From assembly GCA_904501875.1 (NCBI GenBank), contig CAJGCQ010000027.1, forward strand, positions 1 through 12,782: a stretch of DNA of 12,782 nt. Reading direction: 5' to 3'. The translations under genes and the position numbers were made by a program. Position 1 is the stretch's first letter. The number at the start of each line of letters is the position of its first letter. The notes beneath the pieces were generated by a model that worked only from the letters and a program-made list of their open reading frames with translations, was not told the DNA's origin and searched no databases. This DNA comes from Clostridiaceae bacterium. GTDB lineage: Bacteria; Bacillota; Clostridia; Oscillospirales; Acutalibacteraceae. Below are positions 4,451 through 11,776 of this stretch, in pieces.

Positions 4451-6841
4451 TTATTTTCTAAGCTCAGCACCGGTTTTTTCAAGATTACCTATTATCGAGG
4501 CGCTTACCGTCTCGATTTCTTTATCTGTAAGGGTGCTGTCCGCCGAACGGAGCCATACGCTGTAAGCTACGCTCTTTTTGCCCTCGGGAATCTGGGAGCC
4601 TGAATATACATCAAACAGCTCTATTCTTTCAAGCAGTCTGCCCGCACCCTTTGTGATGGCTTTTTCAAGCGTGCCTACCGGCAAATCGGCATCACAGAGC
4701 ATAGCAAAGTCTCGCTCGACTGCGGGGAACTTAGGCAGGGGCTTGTAAAGGGTCTTGCGCTTGTTTATATTAAGCAGAACATCAAGCTTTATTTCGGCAA
4801 CATATACACGGCAGTCGATTCCGTAAGCGGCGGCGACGGTGGGGTGAACCTCGCCGAAAACTGCGGCGGGGGTATTGTTTGCCTTAACAAGCGCCTGACG
4901 GCCCGGGTGGAGATAGGGCTCGGCACTTCTCTCGCACTGTGTATGTGCTCCGCAAAGCTTCATTACACCCTCTATTATGCCCTTTAATGTGAAGAAATCT
5001 TCATCCTTTCCGTAAATTCCTATTGAGAGGGTGGGGAGCTCTTCGGGCTGCTCTGTAATCGGAAGAGCTTTCGGAACAAAGCGCTTTGATGCCTCAAAGA
5101 ATCTTCCTTCGGTAATCTTGCGGTTAATGTTGGTGGCAAGTACTGTAAGCATACTTGTGGTAAGCTGTGTGCGCATTGTGGAATAGTCGTCACCCAAGGG
5201 ATTGATTATATTAATCTGATTTCTTCTTTCGTCGTCTTGGTCGAGTAAAAGGGTGTCAAGCGCTGAAGAGCTGATAAAGGAGTAGGTTGCAATTTCCCTT
5301 GCGCCTGCGCTTATAAGGAAGTCCTTAATCTTATCGGTCTTAATACGCTCGGGCAGTTTTTTACCCCTTACAACCTCGCCCCGCATCGGCTTGCCTACAA
5401 TGTGGTCATAGCCGTAAATGCGCATAACCTCTTCCGCAAGGTCGGCACGACCTTCAATATCGTCACGGATAGAGGGGACGCTTACCGTTAATTCCTTGCC
5501 GTTAGCAGAGGTGGGCAATCCTAAGCTGTTTAAAATAGAGATAATCTTTTCATCGGGAACATCAACACCGATAAGGCTCATAATTTTATCGGTGGTGACA
5601 TTGATGACCCGTTCTTCAGGAAGACCGTTATTAAGGTCGATGGTGCCGTCTATAATGTCGCCTGCGTCAAGCTCGTAAATAAGCTGGAGAGCTCGCTGGG
5701 AGGCATATTCCACATTCATAATGTCAACCCCACGCTCATAGCGGCCGCTGGCTTCGGTGCGGATACCTAAAGCACGGCCTGTGTGGCGGATATTGTCACG
5801 GCGGAACTTTGCCGATTCAAGGAACAAATCGGTGGTGTCGCTCTCAATCTCTGATTCCTTACCCCCCATAATTCCCGCAAGGCAGGAGGGCTGCTCGCCG
5901 TCGGCGATTACAAGCATGTTGGAGTTGAGCGTATGCTCTGTGCCGTCAATAGTGGTGATGCTCTCGCCGTTCTCGGCATTGCGGACGATTATTTTGTGAC
6001 CCCTGATGTCGTTATAATTAAAGGCGTGCATCGGCTGACCTGTTTCAAGCATAACGAAGTTAGTAATATCGACTATGTTGTTAATCGGTCTCATACCCGC
6101 AGCGGTGATAGCCTTTTTCATCCAATCGGGGGATTCCTTAATTCTAAGGTTTTTAACCACTCTTCCGATGTAACGGGGGCAAAGGTCAAAGTTTCTGACC
6201 TCAATGCTAATATAATCGGAAATATTCCCGCCTACTGTTTTGTATTCGGGCTTGGGTGCGGTAAATTTAGTGCCCAATACTACCGAAATTTCCTTTGCAA
6301 CCCCCAAGAAGCAGTTGCAGTCTGGGCGGTTTGCTGTGATTTTAAAGTCGATAATGTAATCATTTAAACCTAAAACTTCACGCATATCTGTGCCCGGCTT
6401 CGGGTCGCCCTTTAAAATGAGTATGCCGTTTACCTCGGCACCCTCGTAATCGGCTTCGGTAAGGCATAATTCGCCCCCCGAGCAGAGCATACCGTTTGAC
6501 TCTACTCCACGCAGCTTACCCGCAACAATGTGTGCTCCGTTGGGAAGAAAACTGTTATCAAGTGCGGCGGGAACATAATCGCCTTCGTGAATATTTTGTG
6601 CACCTGTTACAATCTGCACAGGCTCGCCTGCTCCCACATCCATTTGGCAAATTTGCAAATGGTCAGAATTTTCGTGAGGTGTGATTTTAAGAATCCTTGC
6701 GGCGACAACATTTTTGATGTTTTCGCCCTGTTTTTCTATATCCTCAACCTCGAAGCCTGCCATTACCATACGGTCGCAAAGCTCCTCGGGGGATACATTT
6801 ATATCAACATAATTTTTTAAATGATTAAGTGAAATTTTCAT
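4451..6841 (-). CDS. pheT: phenylalanyl-tRNA synthetase beta subunit
   Basis: PheT pairs with PheS in an alpha2-beta2 enzyme that charges tRNA-Phe in the cytoplasm; the beta chain binds and edits the tRNA. The 796 residues are the usual length. Visible domains in order: N-terminal region 1-39; EMAP-type tRNA-binding OB fold about 40-155 (VVAARILKITPHENSDHLQ, VTGAQNI, GKLRGVESNGMLCS); B3/B4 editing domain about 210-385 (NIVDITNFVMLETGQPMHAF, AGIMGG, ESAKF, RTEASGRYERG); B5 about 405-475; a catalytic-like core about 485-690; and a C-terminal FDX-ACB anticodon-binding domain about 700-796 (KFPAVERDFAMLCD, SVAYSVWLRS...LTD.EI). AAGGAGG lies 7 nt before the ATG. It starts 36 nt after pheS on the same strand, so both are expressed from the T-box-controlled promoter. 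Confidence 0.98.
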   Translation of the reverse strand: MKISLNHLKNYVDINVSPEELCDRMVMAGFEVEDIEKQGENIKNVVAARILKITPHENSDHLQICQMDVGAGEPVQIVTGAQNIHEGDYVPAALDNSFLPNGAHIVAGKLRGVESNGMLCSGGELCLTEADYEGAEVNGILILKGDPKPGTDMREVLGLNDYIIDFKITANRPDCNCFLGVAKEISVVLGTKFTAPKPEYKTVGGNISDYISIEVRNFDLCPRYIGRVVKNLRIKESPDWMKKAITAAGMRPINNIVDITNFVMLETGQPMHAFNYNDIRGHKIIVRNAENGESITTIDGTEHTLNSNMLVIADGEQPSCLAGIMGGKESEIESDTTDLFLESAKFRRDNIRHTGRALGIRTEASGRYERGVDIMNVEYASQRALQLIYELDAGDIIDGTIDLNNGLPEERVINVTTDKIMSLIGVDVPDEKIISILNSLGLPTSANGKELTVSVPSIRDDIEGRADLAEEVMRIYGYDHIVGKPMRGEVVRGKKLPERIKTDKIKDFLISAGAREIATYSFISSSALDTLLLDQDDERRNQINIINPLGDDYSTMRTQLTTSMLTVLATNINRKITEGRFFEASKRFVPKALPITEQPEELPTLSIGIYGKDEDFFTLKGIIEGVMKLCGAHTQCERSAEPYLHPGRQALVKANNTPAAVFGEVHPTVAAAYGIDCRVYVAEIKLDVLLNINKRKTLYKPLPKFPAVERDFAMLCDADLPVGTLEKAITKGAGRLLERIELFDVYSGSQIPEGKKSVAYSVWLRSADSTLTDKEIETVSASIIGNLEKTGAELRK

Positions 6842-6877
6842 TGTTCTGCCTCCTTAACGGGTTCGATTTTCGTCAGC

Positions 6878-7897
6878 CTAAAACTGCTCAAGAAAACGCT
6901 TGTCGTTCTCAAAGAGAAGACGGATATCGCTTATCTTATAACGGGTGGTGGTGATGCGGTCAATACCTATTCCAAAGGCAAAGCCTGAATACTCCTCGGG
7001 GTCAATTCCGCAGGAGCGAAGTACATTAGGGTGTACCATACCCGCACCCAAAATCTCAATCCAACCGGCACCCTTGCATACTCTGCAACCCTTGCCGCCG
7101 CACTCACTGCAGGAAACATCGACCTCAACGCTGGGCTCTGTAAAGGGGAAGAAGGAGGGGCGGAAGCGCACCTTTGTGTCACTTCCGTAAATTTCGTGGG
7201 CAAACTGCTCAAGCACGCCCTTAAGGTCGCACATTGTAATGCCCTTGTCTACCACAAGACCCTCAAGCTGGTGGAAAACTGGGGAATGGGTTGCGTCAAC
7301 CTCGTCTGCCCTGTAAACTCTTCCGGGGCAGATAACACGGATAGGAGGTTTACGGTTTTCCATTGTCCTAATCTGTGCGGCAGAGGTCTGGGTTCTTAAA
7401 AGCAGATTTTCAGCAAGATAAAAGGTATCCTGCATATCTCGTGCGGGGTGGTCTGCAGGAACATTCAAGCATTCAAAGTTATAGTGGTCGGTCTCAACCT
7501 CGGGGCCGTCCACAACATCAAAGCCCATAGACTGGAAAATGTCAATCATATCGTTTACAACATGGTTTAGGGGGTGAAGGCCGCCGCATTTAATCTTCTT
7601 TGCGGGCATTGTAATATCGATAGTCTCGGCTTTAAGCTTAATTTCGGTAGCCTTTGCCTTTAAATCGGTCTTCTTTTCGGCGATAAGGGCTTCAAGCTTT
7701 TGTTTTGCCTCGTTTACAAGCTGACCCATAACAGGCCTTTCCTCAGGGGAAAGGGAGCCCATCTGCTTTAAAACTGCGGTAAGCTCACCCTTTTTGCCTA
7801 AGTATTTAACCCTTAAATTTTCAATTTCGCTCTCGTCAGCCACCGCTTTAAGTGCGCTCTCGGCAGCCGCTCTTATTTGTTCAAGCTTTTCTTTCAT
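6878..7897 (-). CDS. pheS: phenylalanyl-tRNA synthetase alpha subunit
   Basis: The catalytic subunit activates phenylalanine with ATP and transfers it to tRNA-Phe, together with PheT. The protein has 339 residues, the usual bacterial length. An N-terminal coiled coil (about 1-90) is followed by the class II core: motif 2 in [23 protein letters not shown] (about 190-213) and motif 3 in [10 protein letters not shown] (305-314). A four-cysteine loop (Cys263, Cys266, Cys271, Cys274; CSEC and CRVC) precedes [15 protein letters not shown], as is common in Firmicute PheS. The ATG at 7897 was chosen because GGAGG sits 7 nt upstream and the next residues match the family start. The open frame continues upstream to 7987, but that part is the T-box terminator and antiterminator, not protein. 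Confidence 0.98.
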   Translation of the reverse strand: MKEKLEQIRAAAESALKAVADESEIENLRVKYLGKKGELTAVLKQMGSLSPEERPVMGQLVNEAKQKLEALIAEKKTDLKAKATEIKLKAETIDITMPAKKIKCGGLHPLNHVVNDMIDIFQSMGFDVVDGPEVETDHYNFECLNVPADHPARDMQDTFYLAENLLLRTQTSAAQIRTMENRKPPIRVICPGRVYRADEVDATHSPVFHQLEGLVVDKGITMCDLKGVLEQFAHEIYGSDTKVRFRPSFFPFTEPSVEVDVSCSECGGKGCRVCKGAGWIEILGAGMVHPNVLRSCGIDPEEYSGFAFGIGIDRITTTRYKISDIRLLFENDKRFLEQF

Positions 7898-7911
7898 AAA
7901 ATGACCTCCGT

Positions 7912-8164
7912 AAAAAAATAAACTCCGTCCCTTATAACAGGACGAAGCATTAAAAATCTCCGCGGTACCACCCGTTTTTTCGCTCAAAGAGCAAACACTC
8001 CCTAGGCCTCTAACGGTGCCGACCGTCGCCGCCTACAGGAAAACTCGTTCAGCGGCGCTGCTCAAAAGGGAACTTCGAAAAAAACCTTGCATATCCTCGC
8101 TTCCAGCCTCGGCAAGGACTCTCTGAAGGAAGGTTAAAGCCTACTTTCCTTTATCAACGCATTT
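7912..8164 (-). promoter_or_regulatory. T-box riboswitch, tRNA-Phe type, controlling pheST
   Basis: This leader senses uncharged tRNA-Phe and lets transcription proceed when charging is low. On the minus strand the landmarks are: stem I base AAAGG (8152-8148), the AGTA strand of the S-turn (8145-8142), AGAGAG (8124-8119), an apical hairpin closed by CCTTGC/GCAAGG, then GAAG-TTC (8076-8070) before CCTTTTGAG. The antiterminator signature GGGTGGTACCGCGG spans 7973-7960; its UGGU suits a tRNA with discriminator A. The competing terminator pairs 7948-7940 with 7930-7922 and is followed by a run of seven T (7918-7912). The specifier is taken as TTC at 8072-8070, though its register is odd (see findings). 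Most of the gene-free stretch between pheS and ywlG is this element. Confidence 0.95.
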
Positions 8165-8170
8165 TATAGT

Positions 8171-8199
8171 ATAATATCATCAGTCAGAAAAAAAGTCAA
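8171..8199 (-). promoter_or_regulatory. sigma-A promoter of the pheST operon
   Basis: On the minus strand, TTGACT (8199-8194), a 17-bp spacer and TATTAT (8176-8171) each match consensus at five of six positions. Transcription would start near 8164, just before the T-box stem I. Confidence 0.8.
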
Positions 8200-8218
8200 G
8201 ATTTTTTGCGAAAAATGA

Positions 8219-8246
8219 TTGATTATAGCTGTAAAAGTGGTAGAAT
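8219..8246 (+). promoter_or_regulatory. promoter for ywlG
   Basis: TTGATT (8219-8224), a 16-bp spacer and TAGAAT (8241-8246) lie 30 nt before the ATG. It is back to back with the pheS promoter, with about 20 bp between the two -35 boxes. Confidence 0.6.
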
Positions 8247-8275
8247 ATAGATATATTAATTTGGGAAGTGTTTTT

Positions 8276-8821
8276 ATGAGCGAAAATTTAAAGGAGCAGG
8301 CATATAACGCCGCATTGGAAATTATAGTGACAGCAGGACTTAAAAAGGGGCAGATTTTGGTTGCGGGCTGTTCCACAAGCGAAATTTTAGGTGCTCAAAT
8401 AGGTACGGAATCGTCGCCCGACACCGCAAAAGAGGTTTTTGAGGGCATTTATGAAGCAGCAGAAGAAAAGGGTGTGTTTTTAGCCGCACAGTGCTGTGAG
8501 CATTTAAACCGTGCGATTATTACCGAGCGGGAGGCAGTACCTTGTGCTGATATTGTAAATGTGGTGCCTATTCCAAAGGCGGGCGGCTCTTTTGCGACTG
8601 CGGCGTATGCAAAATTCAAGGAGCCCGTTGCCCTTGAGGAAATCCGTGCTGACGCAGGGCTTGATATAGGCTTTACTATGATAGGTATGCACCTTAAAAA
8701 GGTGGCTGTGCCCGTTCGCCTTAAAAACAACCGTATAGGCGAGGCTATCGTTTTAGCGGCAAGGGTGAGACCTAAATTTATCGGCGGTGACCGTGCGCAT
8801 TACGATGATAATTTGAAATAG
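8276..8821 (+). CDS. ywlG: YwlG / UPF0340 (TIGR01440) family protein
   Basis: A 181-residue cytoplasmic protein of a family widespread in Firmicutes with no firmly established function. Recognisable signatures are VAGCSTSEILGAQIGT.SS (about residues 30-49), a long central FLAAQCCEHLNRAIITERE with the paired cysteines and the CEHLNRA core, a Gly-Ser-rich PKAGGSFATAAY, then AGLDIGFTMIGMHLKKVAVPVR and the terminal ARVRPKFIGGDRAHY. The length equals that of the B. subtilis protein (about 180). The ATG at 8276 was chosen since family members begin (M)xENLKEQA-like; the in-frame codon at 8219 lies inside the promoter. The ribosome site GGGAAG is only fair. The gene stands alone between two divergent or downstream T-box units, and no clear terminator follows it. 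Confidence 0.93.
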   Translation: MSENLKEQAYNAALEIIVTAGLKKGQILVAGCSTSEILGAQIGTESSPDTAKEVFEGIYEAAEEKGVFLAAQCCEHLNRAIITEREAVPCADIVNVVPIPKAGGSFATAAYAKFKEPVALEEIRADAGLDIGFTMIGMHLKKVAVPVRLKNNRIGEAIVLAARVRPKFIGGDRAHYDDNLK

Positions 8822-8841
8822 TCTTAATACGGGATGATGCC

Positions 8842-8983
8842 GATTTAGAATTTACATGTTAGACATTAGATATTAGACGGCGGAAGCAAGCCCCGGCCTA
8901 CGCTGTAAAATTTAGTTTCTCTCAATCTAACTTCTAAATCTGTAGGTACAGGCGTCTTCGACTGTCCGTTTAATGTCTGATAA
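8842..8983. repeat. palindrome-rich intergenic element with tandem heptamers
   Basis: This gene-free stretch between ywlG and the Ala T-box has nested inverted repeats: GATTTAGAA (8842-8850) with TTCTAAATC (8932-8940), perfect over 9 bp; GTTAGA (8858-8863) with TCTAAC (8926-8931); and an outer imperfect pair, AGACATTA...ACGG (8861-8880) with CCGTTTAATGTCT (8966-8978). Three tandem 7-mers stand at 8858-8878: GTTAGAC, ATTAGAT, ATTAGAC. The part TTAGATATTAGA.GG recurs at 3501-3515. No protein frame of substance is present. It looks like a degenerate repeat or MITE-like remnant. Confidence 0.6.
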
Positions 8984-8995
8984 AACAATTCCCGC

Positions 8996-9024
8996 TTGAC
9001 AAAATGGGTTAAATGGTTTATCAT
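8996..9024 (+). promoter_or_regulatory. sigma-A promoter of the Lrp-aminotransferase operon
   Basis: A perfect TTGACA (8996-9001), a 17-bp spacer and TATCAT (9019-9024, one mismatch) lie directly upstream of the T-box leader. The start is expected near 9031. Confidence 0.82.
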
Positions 9025-9030
9025 TAAGAA

Positions 9031-9280
9031 AACAGACAAACGCATTGAAGGGGATAAGTAGTCGATTGACTGTGCTTTAAGAGAGAAGATGGTTGGTGCA
9101 AATCTTCGGCGGTTTATAGATGAAGCTACCCCCGAGCGGCTCCCGAAAGGGTTGACGGCGGTCTCCGTTAAAGGACAAAGGTACATTTGTACCGTTGAGT
9201 GCGGAATTTTTCCGAATTAGGGTGGTAACACGGATTTTATTCGTCCCGAATGCCGTTGAGGCATTCGGGGCTTTATTATT
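9031..9280 (+). promoter_or_regulatory. T-box riboswitch, probable tRNA-Ala type
   Basis: The landmarks in order are: stem I base GGGG (9050-9053), AGTA (9057-9060), AGAGAG (9080-9085), an apical stem around GGTTGGTGC, then GAA-GCT-A (9122-9128) followed by CCCC, which pairs with the GGGG. In the canonical register GAA-specifier-purine the specifier is GCT, an alanine codon. Stem III includes GGTACA/TGTACC (9180-9193). The antiterminator signature GGGTGGTAACACGG is at 9220-9233, with UGGU fitting discriminator A of tRNA-Ala. The terminator pairs 9243-9254 with 9260-9271, followed by TTTATTATTT. An alanine sensor suits the downstream genes, which resemble alaR-alaT. Confidence 0.93.
9243..9280 (+). 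terminator. regulated terminator of the Ala T-box
   Basis: A 12-bp stem (core CCCGAATGCC / GGCATTCGGG) with the 5-nt loop GTTGA precedes a T-rich tail. The left arm contains the CGTCCC sequence that would otherwise pair in the antiterminator, so the two folds exclude one another. Confidence 0.9.
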
Positions 9281-9297
9281 TAAAGGAGGACATACAT

Positions 9298-9780
9298 ATG
9301 AAATACGAAATACTTAAATTATTGGCTCGCAATGCGAAATACACAGCTGAGGATATCGCCGTGATGTTAGGCTCTGACGAAAAAACGGTTGAGAACGAGA
9401 TTAAGCAGCTGGAAAAGGATGGACTCGTTAAGGGCTACAAGGCGATAATCGACTGGCAGAAGGTGGAAAACCCCTATGTTTCGGCGATAATCGAATTAAA
9501 TGTTGTACCAAAAGCAGGCCTTGGCTTTGAAGATGTTGCCGAAAAGATTATGAAATACGATGAGGTGGAGTCGGTCTACCTTATGTCGGGCGTGTACGAC
9601 CTTAATGTTGTTGTAAAGGCAAAAACACTTCAGGATATTGCCCGATTTGTCTCAAGAGAGCTTGCAACCATCGATTCCGTAACCTCAACTACTACTCATT
9701 TTGTTCTTCGCCGTTATAAGGAAATGGATGTTGAATTGGTAAGCGAGGAAGATGACGGCAGGGGGCAGTTATTTATATGA
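9298..9780 (+). CDS. Lrp/AsnC-family transcriptional regulator (AlaR-like)
   Basis: A 160-residue DNA-binding regulator. Residues 1-50 form the winged helix-turn-helix (ILKLLARNAKYTAEDIAVMLG, TVENEIKQLEKDGLVKGYKAII), and about 60-140 the RAM effector-binding/oligomerisation domain (AIIELNV, VESVYLMSGVYDLNVVVKAKTLQDIARFV, HFVLRRYKE). AAGGAGG lies 8 nt before the ATG at 9298, directly after the T-box terminator; the in-frame codons upstream belong to that hairpin. The stop overlaps the start of the aminotransferase by ATGA, so the two are translationally coupled. The same pair, an Lrp-type regulator followed by an alanine-type transaminase, is alaR-alaT (yugG-yugH) in B. subtilis; the identity here rests on that synteny and the Ala T-box. 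The ligand is probably alanine (inference). Confidence 0.92.
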   Translation: MKYEILKLLARNAKYTAEDIAVMLGSDEKTVENEIKQLEKDGLVKGYKAIIDWQKVENPYVSAIIELNVVPKAGLGFEDVAEKIMKYDEVESVYLMSGVYDLNVVVKAKTLQDIARFVSRELATIDSVTSTTTHFVLRRYKEMDVELVSEEDDGRGQLFI

Positions 9781-10946
9781 TAGACTATTCCAAGGTTTTA
9801 AACCCCACGGTTACCGATATTAAGCCGTCGGGGATAAGAAAGTTTTTTGACATTGCCGCCACAAAGGATAATGTGATTTCCTTAGGCGTGGGCGAGCCTG
9901 ATTTCCAGACCCCGTGGCAGATTAGAAAGGCGGGTGTAACCTCCCTTGAAAAGGGCAGAACTAAGTATTCCTCAAACTGGGGAATTATGCAGCTTAGAAC
10001 CTCAATTTCCGATTATATGGAGCGTAAGTTCGGGGTTAAATACCGGCCTGACGAGGAAATATTAGTTACCGTTGGCGGCAGTGAGGCAATAGATGGCTGT
10101 ATAAGAGCGGTGGTCTCCCCCGGGGATGAGGTTATAATTCCCCAGCCGAGCTATGTCTGCTACGAGCCGATAACCCGCCTTGCAGGGGGTGTCCCTGTTA
10201 TAATTGAAACCAAGGCGGAGAATGATTTTAAGGTCACGCCCGAGGAGCTTAAAAATGCGATAACCGACCGCACAAAGCTGCTTATATTACCTTATCCCTG
10301 CAATCCCACAGGTGCTATAATGGAAAGGGAAGACCTTGAAAAGCTATCGGAGGTGCTTAAAGACACAAATATACTTGTTCTCTCCGACGAGATTTACGCC
10401 GAGCTTACCTTTAGCGGCAAACACCACGCTTCCCCCGCTTCTATTAATGGAATGTGGGAAAGAACAATAACGGTAAACGGTTTTTCAAAGTCCTTTTCTA
10501 TGACGGGCTGGCGTTTGGGATTTGCCTGCGGCCCGAGAGAGATAATGGACCAAATCACTAAAATCCACCAGTTTGCTATTATGTGCGCCCCTACAATCTC
10601 CCAGTATGCCGCTATTGAGGCGCTTAATAACTGTGATGAAGATGTTCAGCATATGGTCAAGGAGTACGATATGCGCCGCCGTATGATGGTTTCGGGCTTT
10701 AATAAAATCGGACTTGTTTGCCGTGAGCCGAGGGGTGCTTTTTATGCTTTCCCGAGCATTAAGAGCACGGGAATGACGAGCGAAGAGTTCTGTGAAAAAC
10801 TGCTTCATAGTAAAAATGTTGCGGTGGTACCGGGTACTGCGTTCGGTGACAGCGGCGAGGGCTTTATCCGTGCATCCTACTGCTATTCGGTAGAGCATAT
10901 CAAAGAGGCAATAAGTCGCATAGGCGAATTTTTAAAGGAAATATAA
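9777..10946 (+). CDS. class I/II PLP-dependent aminotransferase (AlaT-like)
   Basis: A 389-residue cytoplasmic fold-type I aminotransferase. Visible residues: Lys238 in NGFSKSFSMTGWRLG forms the PLP aldimine; Asn176 in YPCNPTGA, and Asp204 and Tyr207 in SDEIYAEL, contact the cofactor; a late arginine in GFIRASYCYS binds the substrate carboxylate. The family includes aspartate, aromatic and alanine transaminases (MalY/PatA/AlaT-like), which are hard to tell apart by eye. Alanine-pyruvate-glutamate transamination is favoured by the Ala T-box leader and the AlaR-like partner gene, as in B. subtilis alaT. No independent ribosome site at a good distance was seen (AGGGGG is 11 nt from the ATG), consistent with coupling through the ATGA overlap. 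A strong terminator follows. Confidence 0.93.
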   Translation: MIDYSKVLNPTVTDIKPSGIRKFFDIAATKDNVISLGVGEPDFQTPWQIRKAGVTSLEKGRTKYSSNWGIMQLRTSISDYMERKFGVKYRPDEEILVTVGGSEAIDGCIRAVVSPGDEVIIPQPSYVCYEPITRLAGGVPVIIETKAENDFKVTPEELKNAITDRTKLLILPYPCNPTGAIMEREDLEKLSEVLKDTNILVLSDEIYAELTFSGKHHASPASINGMWERTITVNGFSKSFSMTGWRLGFACGPREIMDQITKIHQFAIMCAPTISQYAAIEALNNCDEDVQHMVKEYDMRRRMMVSGFNKIGLVCREPRGAFYAFPSIKSTGMTSEEFCEKLLHSKNVAVVPGTAFGDSGEGFIRASYCYSVEHIKEAISRIGEFLKEI

Positions 10947-10950
10947 AAGT

Positions 10951-10989
10951 AAAAACACGGCAGAGGAGCAATCCGTCTGCCGTGTTTTT
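10951..10989. terminator. bidirectional intrinsic terminator
   Basis: A perfect 14-bp stem (10951-10964 with 10976-10989, core CACGGCAGA / TCTGCCGTG) has an 11-nt loop and a T run on both strands. It separates the aminotransferase from the convergent YebC gene. Confidence 0.92.
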
Positions 10990-11004
10990 TGGAAATTATT
11001 TAAT

Positions 11005-11739
11005 TTACTCTTCTTCGGGCATATCCCAGTTGTGCCATACCGCCTGTACATCGTCGTTTTCTTCAAGCATATCTATAAGCTTTTCCATTTTAGCGGCGGT
11101 TTCTTCGTCATCAATGGTTGCCATTGTTTGAGGAACATACTCAACCTCTGCCGAAAGGAAGCTGTAGCCGTTACCTTCAAGAGCCTCTCGTACTGCGCCC
11201 AGCTCATTGGGGTCGGTGGAAATTTCAAAAACATCGCCGTCAAAATTAAAGTCATCAGCACCTGCTTCAAGTGCCGCCTCCATAACGGTGTCTTCACTGA
11301 GCCCCTCGGCCTCAATTCTTATAAGCCCCTTGCGGTCAAACATAAACATAACCGAGCCGCTTTGACCCAAATTACCGCCGCATTTATCAAAATAGTGGCG
11401 CATTTCGCCTGCGGTGCGATTGCGGTTATCTGAAAGGGTTTCAACAACTACCGCTACGCCTGACGGGCCGTAGCCTTCGTAAATAAGCTCCTCGTAGTTG
11501 TTAGTTTCTCCGTCGCCCGCCGCCTTTTTGATTATTCTTTCAATATTTTCATTGGGCACATTCGCCGCCTTAGCCTTGGCAATTGCGTCCTTTAATTTGC
11601 TGTTTTCGTTGGGGTTTGCGCCGCCGGTTTTAACTATAACCGAGATTTCTCTGCCGATTTTGGTGAAGATTTTAGCCTTCGCTGCATCGGTCTTTTCTTT
11701 TTTACGCTTAATATTGTTCCATTTTGAATGTCCTGACAT
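11005..11739 (-). CDS. YebC/TACO1 family protein
   Basis: A 244-residue cytoplasmic protein with the unmistakable family start MSGHSKWNNIKRKKEKTDAAKAKIFTKIGREI, then GGANPNENSKL..AI.KAK..N.PNENIER.IKKA, YEGYGPSGVAVVVETLSDNRNRT..E.RH.F.K.GGNLG..GSV.FMF, and an acidic C-terminus (EENDDVQAVWHNWD). Family members were first described as transcriptional regulators (PmpR); mitochondrial TACO1 and later work on bacterial members indicate a translation role, helping ribosomes through difficult sequences. Which applies here is not settled by sequence. The ATG at 11739 was chosen because it gives the conserved N-terminus and GGTGAT is 4 nt upstream; a GTG at 11748 is in frame. It begins 37 nt after the dusB stop, probably in one transcript, and ends at a strong terminator. 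Confidence 0.96.
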   Translation of the reverse strand: MSGHSKWNNIKRKKEKTDAAKAKIFTKIGREISVIVKTGGANPNENSKLKDAIAKAKAANVPNENIERIIKKAAGDGETNNYEELIYEGYGPSGVAVVVETLSDNRNRTAGEMRHYFDKCGGNLGQSGSVMFMFDRKGLIRIEAEGLSEDTVMEAALEAGADDFNFDGDVFEISTDPNELGAVREALEGNGYSFLSAEVEYVPQTMATIDDEETAAKMEKLIDMLEENDDVQAVWHNWDMPEEE

Positions 11740-11776
11740 ATTAATCACCGTAACCTTTCATAACTGAATTATCATA

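Noticed and set aside
5933..6367. A 144-codon plus-strand frame inside pheT, and similar long shadow frames in pheS, ywlG, the aminotransferase and dusB
   Set aside because: They lie wholly inside unmistakable genes on the other strand or in another frame, and their translations show no domain character.
7074..7109. Four-cysteine loop in PheS as an unusual insertion
   Set aside because: The CxxC...CxxC loop before [13 protein letters not shown] is common in Firmicute PheS proteins.
7898..7987. A 30-residue N-terminal extension of PheS in the open frame
   Set aside because: These codons are the T-box antiterminator and terminator; a perfectly spaced GGAGG and the family N-terminus place the start at 7897.
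8858..8878. Tandem heptamers as a CRISPR-like array
   Set aside because: Units are 7 bp, contiguous and only three; there are no spacers and no cas genes.
9119..9124. GAT as an aspartate specifier in the second T-box
   Set aside because: GAA is the S-turn strand that precedes the specifier; GCT followed by A fits the canonical register and the pairing of CCCC with GGGG.
8866..9186. A 106-codon minus-strand frame across the repeat and the Ala T-box
   Set aside because: It runs through structured leader RNA and palindromes, has no ribosome site and no protein-like pattern.
9250..9297. An upstream start for the Lrp-type regulator
   Set aside because: The region is the terminator stem of the Ala T-box, and AAGGAGG sets the start at 9298.
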